Assembly: GCA_020631865.1 (NCBI GenBank)
Contig: JACKGS010000002.1
Span: forward strand, 214,598 to 278,597
DNA: 64,000 nt
Direction of reading: 5' to 3'
Origin: Candidatus Nomurabacteria bacterium
Lineage (GTDB): Bacteria > Patescibacteriota > Saccharimonadia > Saccharimonadales > UBA7683
The notes below the pieces were generated by a model. It was not told the DNA's origin. It searched no databases and saw only the letters and a program-made list of their open reading frames with translations. This document shows, piece after piece, positions 45,267 to 53,292 of this stretch (positions within the stretch are counted from its first letter, which is position 1; the number at the start of each line of letters is the position of its first letter). Made by a program: the position numbers and the translations under genes.

Positions 45267-45824
45267 TTAAAGTTGCGTTGATTGAGTATTGTCCGAGGTG
45301 TTTTCGGAAGGAGTACTACTTGGTGGCGTGCCGTTCATCAAGGGGCTATTTGAAACAAAGTCTTCTACAGATTGCTCTGCTTCATTTTGCGAGCTGCCGG
45401 ACTGAGGATCTGTTGTATTTGAATCTGAGCTAGTGGTAGATACTGGCGGTGTCATGCCGTCGTTAAGAACATCTTTAACTACATTTACGACATCTTCGAG
45501 GGTGACCTGGCTTTTAACAATGTAGTGATCTGCACCCAGACTTTGGCCACGCTGTTTATCGTCATCTTGACTAAGGGCAGTCATCACAATAACCTTAATA
45601 TTTTTAGTTTCCGGAGTAGATCGCAGAATATCCAGCATGTCAAAGCCACTAATTTTCGGCATCATTACATCTGTAATAATTAAGTCGGGATGTTCACGAA
45701 CTGCAACCGCTAAGGCTTCTTCTCCGTCACTTGCAGAGAAGATGTTGTAGCCTTCTGCTTCAAGCCGAATACCATAAATTTCACGTAAGTTACTGTCATC
45801 TTCAACTAATAAAATCTTTGTCAT
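45267..45824 (-). CDS. CheY-like response regulator with Ser/Thr-rich tail
   Basis: A 185-residue protein: a receiver domain in residues 1-124 with Asp9/Asp10, phosphoacceptor Asp52 (IITDVMMPKISGFDML), Thr81 or nearby and the switch Lys (HYIVKSQ). The remaining 60 residues are low-complexity Ser/Thr/Asn/Gln and acidic, with no DNA-binding domain. It therefore acts by protein contacts or as a phosphate sink. It is encoded 87 bases after its likely partner kinase. A GGGATG Shine-Dalgarno lies before the ATG. The tail's meaning is unknown. Confidence 0.9.
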   Translation of the reverse strand: MTKILLVEDDSNLREIYGIRLEAEGYNIFSASDGEEALAVAVREHPDLIITDVMMPKISGFDMLDILRSTPETKNIKVIVMTALSQDDDKQRGQSLGADHYIVKSQVTLEDVVNVVKDVLNDGMTPPVSTTSSDSNTTDPQSGSSQNEAEQSVEDFVSNSPLMNGTPPSSTPSENTSDNTQSTQL

Positions 45825-45911
45825 ACGTCATCCCTTTTATTCTTAAATATATCTTATCATATCATGTAATAATCACAGACTTAATTTATTGATTTTTGTA
45901 TCCAACTATAT

Positions 45912-47735
45912 CTAGGTCGAGGTTTGAGTAGTGGCCATTGATTTGTTTAATGAGCTTTGTTGTTTTAGTATTTCAATCTGTTCTGGTGAAATTCTTGGCA
46001 GTTCAACATAAAAGGTGCTTCCTGCTCCTATGGCGCTTTCGACCCATATTCTTCCACCTAGCATTTCAGCAATTTGTTTGCATATATATAATCCAAGACC
46101 CGTTCCTCCGATTGCGCGAGTAGCGGTGTTGTCGGTGCGATAAAATTTTTGAAATAGGTGTGGAATATCTTCTTCAGCGATACCGATGCCCGTATCAGAC
46201 ACCCGTATGACTACGGATCTTTCCTTCATCGAAGCGCCAACGGTGACTAGACCGCTGGGAGTGTATTTGATAGCGTTTTCAATTAAGTTCGAGATGAGTT
46301 CGCGGAGTCTTTCTTGATCTACATATACGTACAGTAGAGGTGAAACGGACTTGCTAATATTTCCATCCGCGTTGGTTTCGACGCTTATTTTTAAGCCCTT
46401 TTTTGTTGCCGACATTGTGCTTTGCTCGGTTAGTGTTTGCAGTAGATTCGAGACATCGATGACTGTCGGATGATTGGCTAGACGACCATCTTCACTTCTG
46501 GCGACGGTTAATAGATCTTGAAACAGGGTGCCAAGATGTACTGTTGCTTCATGAGCCTTGGTAAGGTAATCTCTCGCCTTGGCATCTATTGTGCTTACTT
46601 TTGGGTTGGAGGCAAGCTCTATGAAGCCCTGGATTGATGCAATAGGTGTACGCATTTCGTGGCTGGCGGTAGAGATGAAGTCACTCCGCTGTTCTTCTTC
46701 CCGTTTTTGTTTGTCTACATTTCTGAGTACGGCAATAATACCAACGGTACGTATGGAGCTTGCACCGTCTTCAGTTTTGTAGTTTTCGGTTATTGGTGAT
46801 GCAACAATATCTATATATGTACGACGTTTATTTTTCGTCTCAAGCAGGCTTATTTTTTGGGATGCTTTATTGGTTTGCATGCAGATGTCGATTGCAGAAA
46901 GCTCTGGTTGTTTTTCGGTGTCATTAGCGTGTGTTAATTGAATCAGGCTACGGTAATCTAATTTAGTAGCCTCTTCCCTGCTCCATCCCAGTAGCTCCGC
47001 AGCACTATTGTTCAGAATCTCTACGGTACCTTTTATGTTCATCACCATGACTCCATCGTCTATAGATTCTAGGATTACATTAGACTTTAATTTTTCTTGA
47101 TCTAGTAGTTGAGATAGTGCGTTAATGCTGTTTGGTGTTATGTAAAAGCGCTTAAACAGTAGCCAGCCAGAGAGCCCGCTGATCATACCTCCCATAATGT
47201 AAATCATTTCTACCATGTGGGCATTTACATTATTTGCCACATGACTGCCTTCGTTGCTGTAAGTAGATATAATAAGCACCAAGAACGCCACGATGGTTGT
47301 TAGAATAACTGGAATCACACTAGCTAGTGACGCTACAAACATAAATACGATATAGCTTATGTGAATCACCGTATGTATGCCACCGCCCACTTGGGTTGCC
47401 AGCGCGATTGTTGCGCCAGAAAGACAAACTACAAATATATGGGGCAAGTCTGGGTATATATCTAACTGACGTCGCATAATTGTAAGCACATAAACAATTA
47501 ATAAAATACTTAGGGCGATAACGGTAACTGCATCCCAGGAGCTATCTCTATGCTTCGCGTTTGGATTAGTTGTGGCTGGTGTGCTGTGGCTTGAACTGTT
47601 ATGTGACTGTCCCTTCTTGTATGCAGCGTTGGTCTTGAAGAGCATTTGGTAACCAATAAATAATATTAATAGCGCATGAAAAATACACAGTATAATTTCA
47701 AAACGCCAAAGCCATTTTCTAGACGCATGTTGCAT
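45912..47735 (-). CDS. membrane sensor histidine kinase with PAS domain
   Basis: A 607-residue kinase. An N-terminal pair of helices flanks a small Ser/His/Asn-rich loop; about six more helices follow to about residue 205. A PAS domain lies at about 225-345 (LESIDDGVMVMNIKGTVEIL, NSAAELLGWSREEAT). The HisKA phosphoacceptor is His359 in TASHEMRTPIASIQGF. The ATPase has N box LIENAIKYTPSG, G1 SDTGIGIAEEDI and G2 GGTGLGLYICKQIAEMLGG. It would phosphorylate the response regulator encoded next to it. The signal is unknown. Confidence 0.92.
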   Translation of the reverse strand: MQHASRKWLWRFEIILCIFHALLILFIGYQMLFKTNAAYKKGQSHNSSSHSTPATTNPNAKHRDSSWDAVTVIALSILLIVYVLTIMRRQLDIYPDLPHIFVVCLSGATIALATQVGGGIHTVIHISYIVFMFVASLASVIPVILTTIVAFLVLIISTYSNEGSHVANNVNAHMVEMIYIMGGMISGLSGWLLFKRFYITPNSINALSQLLDQEKLKSNVILESIDDGVMVMNIKGTVEILNNSAAELLGWSREEATKLDYRSLIQLTHANDTEKQPELSAIDICMQTNKASQKISLLETKNKRRTYIDIVASPITENYKTEDGASSIRTVGIIAVLRNVDKQKREEEQRSDFISTASHEMRTPIASIQGFIELASNPKVSTIDAKARDYLTKAHEATVHLGTLFQDLLTVARSEDGRLANHPTVIDVSNLLQTLTEQSTMSATKKGLKISVETNADGNISKSVSPLLYVYVDQERLRELISNLIENAIKYTPSGLVTVGASMKERSVVIRVSDTGIGIAEEDIPHLFQKFYRTDNTATRAIGGTGLGLYICKQIAEMLGGRIWVESAIGAGSTFYVELPRISPEQIEILKQQSSLNKSMATTQTST

Positions 47736-47891
47736 AGTAAAACCGTTATGGTTAATTATAGATTATATTCTTTGGTTTTACCATTTTAAATGCAGTGATA
47801 GTTTGTTGTATCTCATCTGTTATGTTATAATTTCTGAGGCTTCTACCTGTAAATTGTTAAATGATAATTGCTAACTGGAGCATAGCGACTC

Positions 47892-47967
47892 GGTCCCGTC
47901 GTCTAGTGGTTAGGATATCTGGTTCTCATCCAGAAGATCGCGGGTTCGAATCCCGTCGGGATCACCA
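47892..47967 (+). tRNA. tRNA-Glu (anticodon CUC)
   Basis: A complete 76-base cloverleaf with encoded CCA. The acceptor GGTCCCG pairs with CGGGATC (one G-U). The D arm contains TAGTGGTTAGGA, the anticodon stem TCTGG/CCAGA closes the loop TTCTCAT with anticodon CTC, and the T arm is GCGGG-TTCGAAT-CCCGT. CTC reads GAG codons, so it is tRNA-Glu. It is the insertion site of the mobile element that follows: the recombinase gene ends inside it on the other strand. Confidence 0.93.
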
Positions 47968-49640
47968 TATTGGGATTTGTACGCAGTGCGTATGTGGAAG
48001 AGCTCGTTTACCTCTGGTAGCGAGCTCTTTTCTTTGGTTCTCAAGTTTATTTCTGCGTAGGTTGGCACTGAGTTAAATATTGCTCCGAAAAAGGCAGCTT
48101 TGCGCAGCGGATTACAGATGTCAAGGAGCATCTCTGAGAGGTGTTCTAAAATGTATTTTGCATACTGTAAAACTTGCTCAAATTCAGCCTGTAAATCGGG
48201 TTGCTTGGCAATGTCTTCGTCAAGATTTGTTAGTTCCTGCTCTACGCTCACAATATCCTCCTCAAGATACTTTAAAGCCGTCTCGCTGCTCACTATCCGC
48301 ATGCGATCCACTGTCGATTTGATCTGATTCTGCAATGATTCACGGTGGGCTAATCGCTGCTCGATTGCAAGCCGCTGCTGCGACTGTCGTTCACGCCACA
48401 ATTCAGCGATAGACGCTATGACACTGTCTATATATTCAGGCTTTATGGTTACTGCCCGTACGAACTCCTCGATCGTTTGGTCAAACTCTGGTTTTGCGAC
48501 ACGGAAATAGTGACCTTCGCGGGCGCAGTGATAGGCCGGATAGTAAGTTCCCTTTCGTCCACGGGTGGCACTACCGGATAAAGTCTTTTTACACTTCGGA
48601 CAAGCAACGACTTGTTTGTATGGGAAGTCTGGATTGTATTTTTGCTTGGTTTTGAGGTGCTCAGGCACCGACTTCTCGGTAATAACAACATCGTTGAGGC
48701 TATCGATTTGTACATGAATACGCCCACGATTCGCCTCGTTAAAGAGGTCTATGTCCACCAGGCCATCAAACTGTGCCTTGACTGGTTTGTCGTATGTCCA
48801 TTTCTCGCGGATGACACCACAATATATGAGATTGCTGGCGTAGCGATCTATCATCTTTATGGTCATCGGTTTGCCGCCAAGTTGCTTTTTAATCTTTGTT
48901 CGATCGTACTTATCTCGAACAATTGAGATTCGTGTTTTAAAGCCCATGGCATTGAGCTCATCGGCTATTTGCTGGTTAGTGTAAACATGAGCGGCACGCA
49001 TTTCGAATAGTCGGATAATGAAACGAGCTTCGTTTTTATGAGGCTTTAAGATTAATCGTTTGCCGTTTTTGGTATCTATTTTGACACTCCGAAATCCGTA
49101 CTGCGGTTGCCTCATCCAGTAGCCAAGTTGGGTATAGCGAATTTCCGCCCCAATCATGCGGCTCATAATATCGCGCATCTCGTCTTTGGCTCGTTCGGCT
49201 TCGAGGTACTCAGATTTCTGTGTCGGATTAAACTCACTCCAGTAATATTTAAAGCCAGTATGTTGCAGCGTGTTTATCTGCGACTTTCCAATGACGCCGT
49301 ACATATCTTCAAGAGCAATGCCCATGACCGTGAGTTGTCGCTTTAAGGGCGAGTAGTAATCCCCACCACCGCGCGTGAAACGGTCAATCGATTTAATCAA
49401 AACGACTTGGAAACCCTTACTCTTATCTTTGCAGAGCGCAATAACTTTTTCCATTGGTTGTTGCTCGTGCGAGGCGGATTCCATCAGAATGATGGTTTCA
49501 GTAATAATAATGCCGTGCGCTTTTGCGTAGGCCTCACCCTGCTCTCGCTGTGCTTCGGGCGAATCACCATCCAGCCCTTGTTTATCCGAGGATACGCGAA
49601 TAACGAGCAGTCCAATACGTGGCTGGCTACTGAGGTCCAT
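47910..49640 (-). CDS. large serine recombinase (integrase)
   Basis: A 576-residue site-specific recombinase. The resolvase domain starts IGLLVIRVSSDKQG with catalytic Ser17, and IKSIDRFTRGGGDYYS and the recombinase domain follow (GYWMRQPQYGFRSV). A zinc ribbon is present as CPKCKKTLSGS ... YHCAREGH, then a coiled coil (about 440-510). ATG 49640 follows GGAGGGG; an upstream frame is not needed. The last 19 codons (GDPDGIRTRDLLDENQIS) read antisense through tRNA-Glu, so the C-terminus is supplied by the host tRNA gene. After excision this tail would change. Confidence 0.92.
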   Translation of the reverse strand: MDLSSQPRIGLLVIRVSSDKQGLDGDSPEAQREQGEAYAKAHGIIITETIILMESASHEQQPMEKVIALCKDKSKGFQVVLIKSIDRFTRGGGDYYSPLKRQLTVMGIALEDMYGVIGKSQINTLQHTGFKYYWSEFNPTQKSEYLEAERAKDEMRDIMSRMIGAEIRYTQLGYWMRQPQYGFRSVKIDTKNGKRLILKPHKNEARFIIRLFEMRAAHVYTNQQIADELNAMGFKTRISIVRDKYDRTKIKKQLGGKPMTIKMIDRYASNLIYCGVIREKWTYDKPVKAQFDGLVDIDLFNEANRGRIHVQIDSLNDVVITEKSVPEHLKTKQKYNPDFPYKQVVACPKCKKTLSGSATRGRKGTYYPAYHCAREGHYFRVAKPEFDQTIEEFVRAVTIKPEYIDSVIASIAELWRERQSQQRLAIEQRLAHRESLQNQIKSTVDRMRIVSSETALKYLEEDIVSVEQELTNLDEDIAKQPDLQAEFEQVLQYAKYILEHLSEMLLDICNPLRKAAFFGAIFNSVPTYAEINLRTKEKSSLPEVNELFHIRTAYKSQYGDPDGIRTRDLLDENQIS

Positions 49641-49806
49641 CTTTCCCCTCCAGGAGTGGTACAAGCTTCTTGGCAAATTGCTGGTCTTCGAGAATTTTTT
49701 CAACCACCAAGTTAGCAACAAGCTTAATGCGCTGCTCAGTCGTAAATGTGAACTCCTCTACAACCGGAGCCTTTGGTTTATTCTTACTACCCTTTGGTCT
49801 CGACAT
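49627..49806 (-). CDS. small basic protein with AT-hook-like N-terminus, 59 aa
   Basis: A short gene directly upstream of the recombinase, overlapping its start by 14 bases. ATG 49806 follows GGAGGGTGT. The N-terminus MSRPKGSKNKPKAP resembles an AT-hook (RPKGS) and is followed by an amphipathic helix (FTTEQRIKLVANLVVEKIL) and a second one. It likely binds DNA and may assist or control the recombinase, as a directionality or copy-control factor might. That function is inference. Not recognised as a named family. Confidence 0.6.
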   Translation of the reverse strand: MSRPKGSKNKPKAPVVEEFTFTTEQRIKLVANLVVEKILEDQQFAKKLVPLLEGKDGPQ

Positions 49807-49855
49807 ACACCCTCCTTGTATGAAGAGGCGTATACGCTAACAATCCGGCTAGGAG

Positions 49856-50059
49856 TTACTTATCCCAGGGTCGTCCTGGCTTAGGACGTTCCTTAAGTTC
49901 TTTTTGTACAAGTTCTTTGAGCTGTTTATCGCCGGTAGATGCCAGGAGCTTTAATAGCAGCTCACTCAGCGTTAAACCATTCTTTTTGGCGACAACCTTC
50001 GCACGTTCACGAAGGTCATCCGTGACACGTATTTGCATGCTGACAATCTTTCTGGACAT
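49856..50059 (-). CDS. ribbon-helix-helix DNA-binding protein, 67 aa
   Basis: A 67-residue protein with a beta strand and two helices, SMQIRVTDDLRERAKVVAKK followed by LTLSELLLKLLA, as in Arc/CopG/RelB ribbon-helix-helix proteins, which bind DNA as dimers. The C-terminus is basic (KERPKPGRPWDK), again AT-hook-like. On the minus strand a TATAAT ends 7 bases before the ATG, so it may be leaderless. No toxin gene is adjacent. A repressor of the element is the simplest reading. Confidence 0.7.
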   Translation of the reverse strand: MSRKIVSMQIRVTDDLRERAKVVAKKNGLTLSELLLKLLASTGDKQLKELVQKELKERPKPGRPWDK

Positions 50060-50082
50060 TAGCCCAATTATAACATGTAATA

Positions 50083-50235
50083 CTAATTACCGCATATTTC
50101 ACACTTAATCGTGTGGTCAATAACGGCTTGTAGTTCCGCGTCTGTCGTTTCCTGGAGACTGTCTTGTAGGTCGTATAGCCTACAGGCACAAATCTCCTCC
50201 ACTGCCCTACTCTCAAGTTCTTCTCTGTCCGTCAT
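50083..50235 (-). CDS. small Cys-rich protein, 50 aa
   Basis: ATG 50235 follows GGAGGGAAT. The 50-residue product MTDREELESRAVEEICACRL... ends in TIKCEICGN. The spacing CxC and CxxC suggests a zinc-binding knuckle or a Cys-pair protein. It lies 23 bases upstream of the ribbon-helix-helix gene in the same direction, consistent with an operon that continues to the recombinase. Not recognised; confidence comes from the Shine-Dalgarno and composition. Confidence 0.5.
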   Translation of the reverse strand: MTDREELESRAVEEICACRLYDLQDSLQETTDAELQAVIDHTIKCEICGN

Positions 50236-50480
50236 ATTCCCTCCATTCTATAAGAGTCTAGCCGAATTGTTAACGTACAACCTCTATATAAATAGTAATA
50301 CTAATTAAAATAAAAAGCAATACTTTTTATACGTATTTTTGCCAGATAATATGCCGGATTCCGATATACGGTATATATACCCTGTTTTCTATCTGTTGAC
50401 ACTTGTTCTTTTTCTCTCTTTCTTATATATACATATATAGAAGATAAGAAGATGATGAATGAGTAGTAACGAGTAAGCTT

Positions 50481-51302
50481 ATGAATACACCACTAGCAGA
50501 CAAACGATCAGTTTTAAAACAAGGTCAAATAGACATACTAGAACTCATATACAAATATAGGTTTGTAAGTCGTCAGTTGTTGGCTGAAAGTCTTGGTATT
50601 AAGTCTGGATCTAGTTTGCATGAGAAGCTAGCAGTCTTAATAAAACACGGCTACATCCACAAAAGATTAGAACCAAAACTAAAACTTCACGGTACTCCCG
50701 CAGCCTATTACCTAACACCCAAAGGCTTGCGATTCCTACAAACACTCCAAGACCATACATACATCACAGACGCAGTCATTAAAGGCAGCTATCGAGACGG
50801 CACCGTGAGCCAGTCATTCGTTAATCATACGCTACGCGTTTATGCCCTCAGTAACGCATTAAAAGGTTTCTACCCTGCTTTGAAAGTATTCATGCCACGA
50901 GATATGAGACAGTACCCGGACTTCCCCGATTTGTTACCTGACGTATTCATATCGCTAAAAGAAGACAACAAGTCATTACGGTTTTTTCTTGATGTCATTC
51001 CAGACAATCTCCCCAGCAAGCCACTTTTCCAGCGAATCACCAAGTATGCTGAGTTCTTTGAAGACGGTGGCTGGGATGAAATGAGCGCACAGTACCCTAC
51101 CCTCTTATTTATTGGTGAAACAGGTGCGACCGAACGACGCATGAGGCGGATAATTAAGGCTGCACTATACAAAGCAGAATTAGACCAAGAGTTAACCATC
51201 CTTACCACTACGATACCGGCTATTGAAAACATCGCCGATGAAGGCCAAATCTGGACTAGCCTAGATGATACTGATGAGCTCCTCGCTCTCACTGAAGCAT
51301 AG
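50481..51302 (+). CDS. replication-relaxation family protein (winged helix)
   Basis: A 273-residue protein resembling the replication-relaxation family found on actinobacterial and CPR plasmids and integrative elements. The N-terminal winged helix is LKQGQIDILELIYKYRFVSR, then LLAESLGIKSGSSLHEKLAVL and the GTPAAYYLTPKGLRFLQ wing. The C-terminal half has an alpha/beta, nuclease-like look: LLPDVFISLKEDNKSLRFFLDVI, then KPLFQRITKYAEFFEDGG. Family members accompany mobile elements and are thought to act in replication or transfer; the biochemical role is not established. It is divergent from the recombinase operon. Confidence 0.8.
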   Translation: MNTPLADKRSVLKQGQIDILELIYKYRFVSRQLLAESLGIKSGSSLHEKLAVLIKHGYIHKRLEPKLKLHGTPAAYYLTPKGLRFLQTLQDHTYITDAVIKGSYRDGTVSQSFVNHTLRVYALSNALKGFYPALKVFMPRDMRQYPDFPDLLPDVFISLKEDNKSLRFFLDVIPDNLPSKPLFQRITKYAEFFEDGGWDEMSAQYPTLLFIGETGATERRMRRIIKAALYKAELDQELTILTTTIPAIENIADEGQIWTSLDDTDELLALTEA

Positions 51303-51622
51303 GCATCGAATACAAAGAGGTTTGACGATGGCAAGTAAGCTCTGCGTCTTGTCATGGTCAAGCCTACTTCCCTTTTAATTACACCCTGTTTACTAGTTTG
51401 AACGCCAGGTGCGACAGGCGTGTACGTTTTCTCAGCATGAGAATACGTGCCGGCTGGCGTGCATGGTGGCAAGCTATTATATATAAGCAACCTAAAGTCG
51501 CCCATTAGGGCGTCCCTGACATGGGGCATTCTTGCGCGTGAGGGCTGATTGCGCCGTAGGTGCATATCCGACCGAGGGGGTAAGTATGCACCGTGTCTAT
51601 CTTCTTCTTTATCACTGTTCTT
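51303..51622. other. GC-rich gene-free block with hairpins
   Basis: No ORF accepted. Strong local stems: ACGCCA/TGGCGT enclosing TTCTCA/TGAGAA (near 51411-51465), CGCCC/GGGCG (near 51499-51512), and GGTGCAT/ATGCACC (near 51557-51592). It lies between the replication-relaxation gene and the DUF3768-like gene and may be the 3' region of one of them or an independent RNA. Confidence 0.4.
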
Positions 51623-51648
51623 GAGCCTTTTATCGTCCTGCTCAGGAC
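51623..51648 (-). repeat. 3'-flanking element, copy 1
   Basis: On the minus strand GTCCTGAGCAGGAC, then ATAAAAGGCTC. It lies 15 bases after the stop of the DUF3768-like gene. Copies 2 and 3 follow the next two minus-strand genes of the element at similar distances. Confidence 0.6.
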
Positions 51649-51663
51649 AAAAACACTAAAGAA

Positions 51664-51981
51664 CTAATACTCCTCAGCTAACATTATCGTCAGTACCCGC
51701 CTGCAATCCGGATCCAGCGGATCACACCACGTATCATCATCTGCTTGGTAATAATCTATCTTCCAAAAGAACTTATTTCCACTCAGCTCAAATGAACCAA
51801 AGTCATGCTCACCATACGGATCATTATCTTCATTGAAGTCCGTATAGTCTCGTACTGCTACAAATATCTCATTCATCTGCAAGTACATCTCAGACACTCC
51901 CCTACTCACCACGCAGCCTTCCATCCTATGGCGTGCTACATCGTTTAACTTTGCTACTAATGCTATATCTATCTCATTCAT
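51664..51981 (-). CDS. DUF3768-like protein
   Basis: A 105-residue protein. ATG 51981 follows GGAGGGTCTATC, so the longer frame upstream is leader. The family signature is clear: DFNEDNDPYGEHDFGSFELSG, then FFWKIDYYQADD, and CDPLDPDCRRVLTIMLAEEY. DUF3768 proteins are small, of unknown function, and usually found on plasmids, phages and integrative elements. It is preceded by a structured leader motif (52041-52116) and followed by a 3' repeat element, so its expression is probably controlled after transcription starts. Confidence 0.85.
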   Translation of the reverse strand: MNEIDIALVAKLNDVARHRMEGCVVSRGVSEMYLQMNEIFVAVRDYTDFNEDNDPYGEHDFGSFELSGNKFFWKIDYYQADDDTWCDPLDPDCRRVLTIMLAEEY

Positions 51982-52040
51982 GATAGACCCTCCTTGAATT
52001 AATTCCCGAGAGGACTTTTCGCCTCTCTGGCACAAGAAGC

Positions 52041-52116
52041 ACGGGCTGCAACCGAAAGTGTCAAGGTGGAGACTTGTACTACCTTGATGCTTTTGGTTCA
52101 CCCGTATACTGAGAAG
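52041..52116 (-). promoter_or_regulatory. structured leader motif, copy 1
   Basis: On the minus strand the order is CTTCTCAGTATACGGG, AACC, AAAAG, then CAAGGTAGTA, CCACCTTG, CTTTC, GGTT and CCCG. The outer parts pair (CGGG/CCCG, AACC/GGTT, AAAAG/CTTTC), and the inner CAAGGT pairs with ACCTTG. The same order with different outer bases occurs in copy 2 (53293-53417). Confidence 0.6.
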
Positions 52117-52170
52117 ACAGAGGGAGGAAACCACTTAAAATACACCTGCGGTTAACGTATACTTACATTG

Positions 52171-52542
52171 ATGAACCATGTTGAAGTAAAGGAATCGACC
52201 ATATCAGGCAAAGGATTGTTTGCTAATGCCCTAATTCCAAAAGGATCTGTGGTGCTCGCTTGGAAGCCTAAGATACTCACTAAGCAAGAGGCTAATAAAC
52301 TCCCCGTAGACGAGCAAAAGCATTACCTTTACCCTGATGGGGATAAGATGATCTGGATGCAACCACCTGAACGTTTTGTGAATCACTCGTGTGAACCCAA
52401 TACACATGTCGAAGGTCAATGTGATGTGGCATCTAGAGACATACAACCCGGCGAAGAAATTACTTCAGACTACATGGATCTTGAAACCGAAAACTTTAGG
52501 TGTCATTGTGGTTCAGCAAAATGCAGGAATCCAGTTTCATAA
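52171..52542 (+). CDS. SET-domain protein
   Basis: A 123-residue minimal SET domain, the fold of lysine methyltransferases using SAM. The signature is complete: VKESTISGKGLFANALIPKG at the start, RFVNHSCEPNTHVEG for the SAM/pseudoknot NHS motif, and GEEITSDYM followed by a post-SET CHCGSAKCRN with Cys residues for zinc. ATG 52171 lies 7 bases after TATACT, so it may be leaderless. Bacterial SET proteins are found in CPR, Chlamydiae and some mobile elements; targets could be ribosomal or DNA-binding proteins. Confidence 0.9.
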   Translation: MNHVEVKESTISGKGLFANALIPKGSVVLAWKPKILTKQEANKLPVDEQKHYLYPDGDKMIWMQPPERFVNHSCEPNTHVEGQCDVASRDIQPGEEITSDYMDLETENFRCHCGSAKCRNPVS

Positions 52543-52548
52543 TTTAAT

Positions 52549-52574
52549 GAGCCTTTTATAGTCTTGCTCAGGAC
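52549..52574 (-). repeat. 3'-flanking element, copy 2
   Basis: On the minus strand GTCCTGAGCAAGAC, then TATAAAAGGCTC, starting 7 bases after the stop of the 52582 gene. It differs from copy 1 by one base in the hairpin and one in the spacer. Confidence 0.6.
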
Positions 52575-52581
52575 ATCCAGA

Positions 52582-52887
52582 CTACAAACCTGGATAACCA
52601 ACCAGCCTCCCGTCACAGTCCTCATTGTACTCATCAATACAGCCAGCTTCATACATCCGCTCAAAGAAATACTCTCGAAGCTGCCGAGCAATCTCAAGCA
52701 AGTCCTTGTCAGAATGCCAGTTTGCTATTGTGCAGCTATTGCCAACTGAACCAAGCATGCCACCCCCAAGATAGTTCTGGTAGGCACTCATAAGCTCATC
52801 CTCATAGCCAAGTTCAGTCAGATCAATCTCTACTCCACCACCACGACTGCTTAACTCTTCACGCAAAACATAATCTACAATATACAT
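52582..52887 (-). CDS. hypothetical acidic protein, 101 aa
   Basis: Not recognised. A 101-residue acidic protein, MYIVDYVLREELSSRGGG at the start, with a glycine patch (YLGGGMLGSVGNSC) and a C-terminal acidic stretch. A GAAGGG Shine-Dalgarno precedes the ATG at 52887. It may be cotranscribed with the upstream DUF7249-like gene (81 bases apart), with copy 3 of the 3' element lying in between. Small acidic proteins of this sort on mobile elements include anti-defence proteins, but nothing here shows that. Confidence 0.6.
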   Translation of the reverse strand: MYIVDYVLREELSSRGGGVEIDLTELGYEDELMSAYQNYLGGGMLGSVGNSCTIANWHSDKDLLEIARQLREYFFERMYEAGCIDEYNEDCDGRLVGYPGL

Positions 52888-52922
52888 AATTTAACCCTTC
52901 TTAATTTTAGATACTAAAAAAA

Positions 52923-52945
52923 GCAGTTTTAAGTCTTGCTCAGGA
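52923..52945 (-). repeat. 3'-flanking element, copy 3
   Basis: On the minus strand GTCCTGAGCAAGAC, then TTAAAACTGC and a run of T. It starts 22 bases after the stop of the 52968 gene. With the T-run this copy resembles an intrinsic terminator more than the other two. Confidence 0.55.
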
Positions 52946-52967
52946 CTACGAACTTTAAACCACCAAT

Positions 52968-53252
52968 CTACTCTAGATTGCCCTCGACAATCTCCAACCA
53001 GTTCACTCTACCAAGCGAGGTACCTAACATATCCCCCACTAACCCTCCCTGATCACAGTCGGTGATAAACCTGACATATCCTTCAAGTTCCTCAGACTGT
53101 TCAGAAATAGTCTCAAAGTTCTTCAAAATACTGCAGAGTTCATGGTAATAACACTCCTCTGATGATAGCCACAGATTCACCATCCACGTCTCCCGATTAG
53201 ACCACCCATTGTAGGTAGTAATAACTTTGTATTCTTCTATTGCTTGGTGCAT
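52968..53252 (-). CDS. DUF7249-like small protein, 94 aa
   Basis: ATG 53252 follows AAAGGAGG; the longer frame upstream is leader. The motif YNGWSNRETWMVNLWLS is the hallmark of a small family (DUF7249) seen in phages, plasmids and CPR, function unknown. The rest is helical and acidic (EECYYHELCSILKNFETIS) and ends LGRVNWLEIVEGNLE. Preceded by leader motif copy 2 and followed by 3' element copy 3. The arrangement mirrors that of the DUF3768-like gene. Confidence 0.75.
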   Translation of the reverse strand: MHQAIEEYKVITTYNGWSNRETWMVNLWLSSEECYYHELCSILKNFETISEQSEELEGYVRFITDCDQGGLVGDMLGTSLGRVNWLEIVEGNLE

Positions 53253-53292
53253 ATAGCCTCCTTTACTTTTTAGTAACGTAAGGAAAAACACG

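Noticed and set aside
47861..48076. 71-aa plus-strand ORF across the tRNA gene
   Set aside because: It is translated tRNA sequence (ISGSHPEDRGFESRRD), a common annotation artefact.
51300..51622. 231-aa minus-strand ORF overlapping 50870-51565
   Set aside because: It is antisense to the replication-relaxation gene and to a hairpin-rich block, with basic shadow-like composition.
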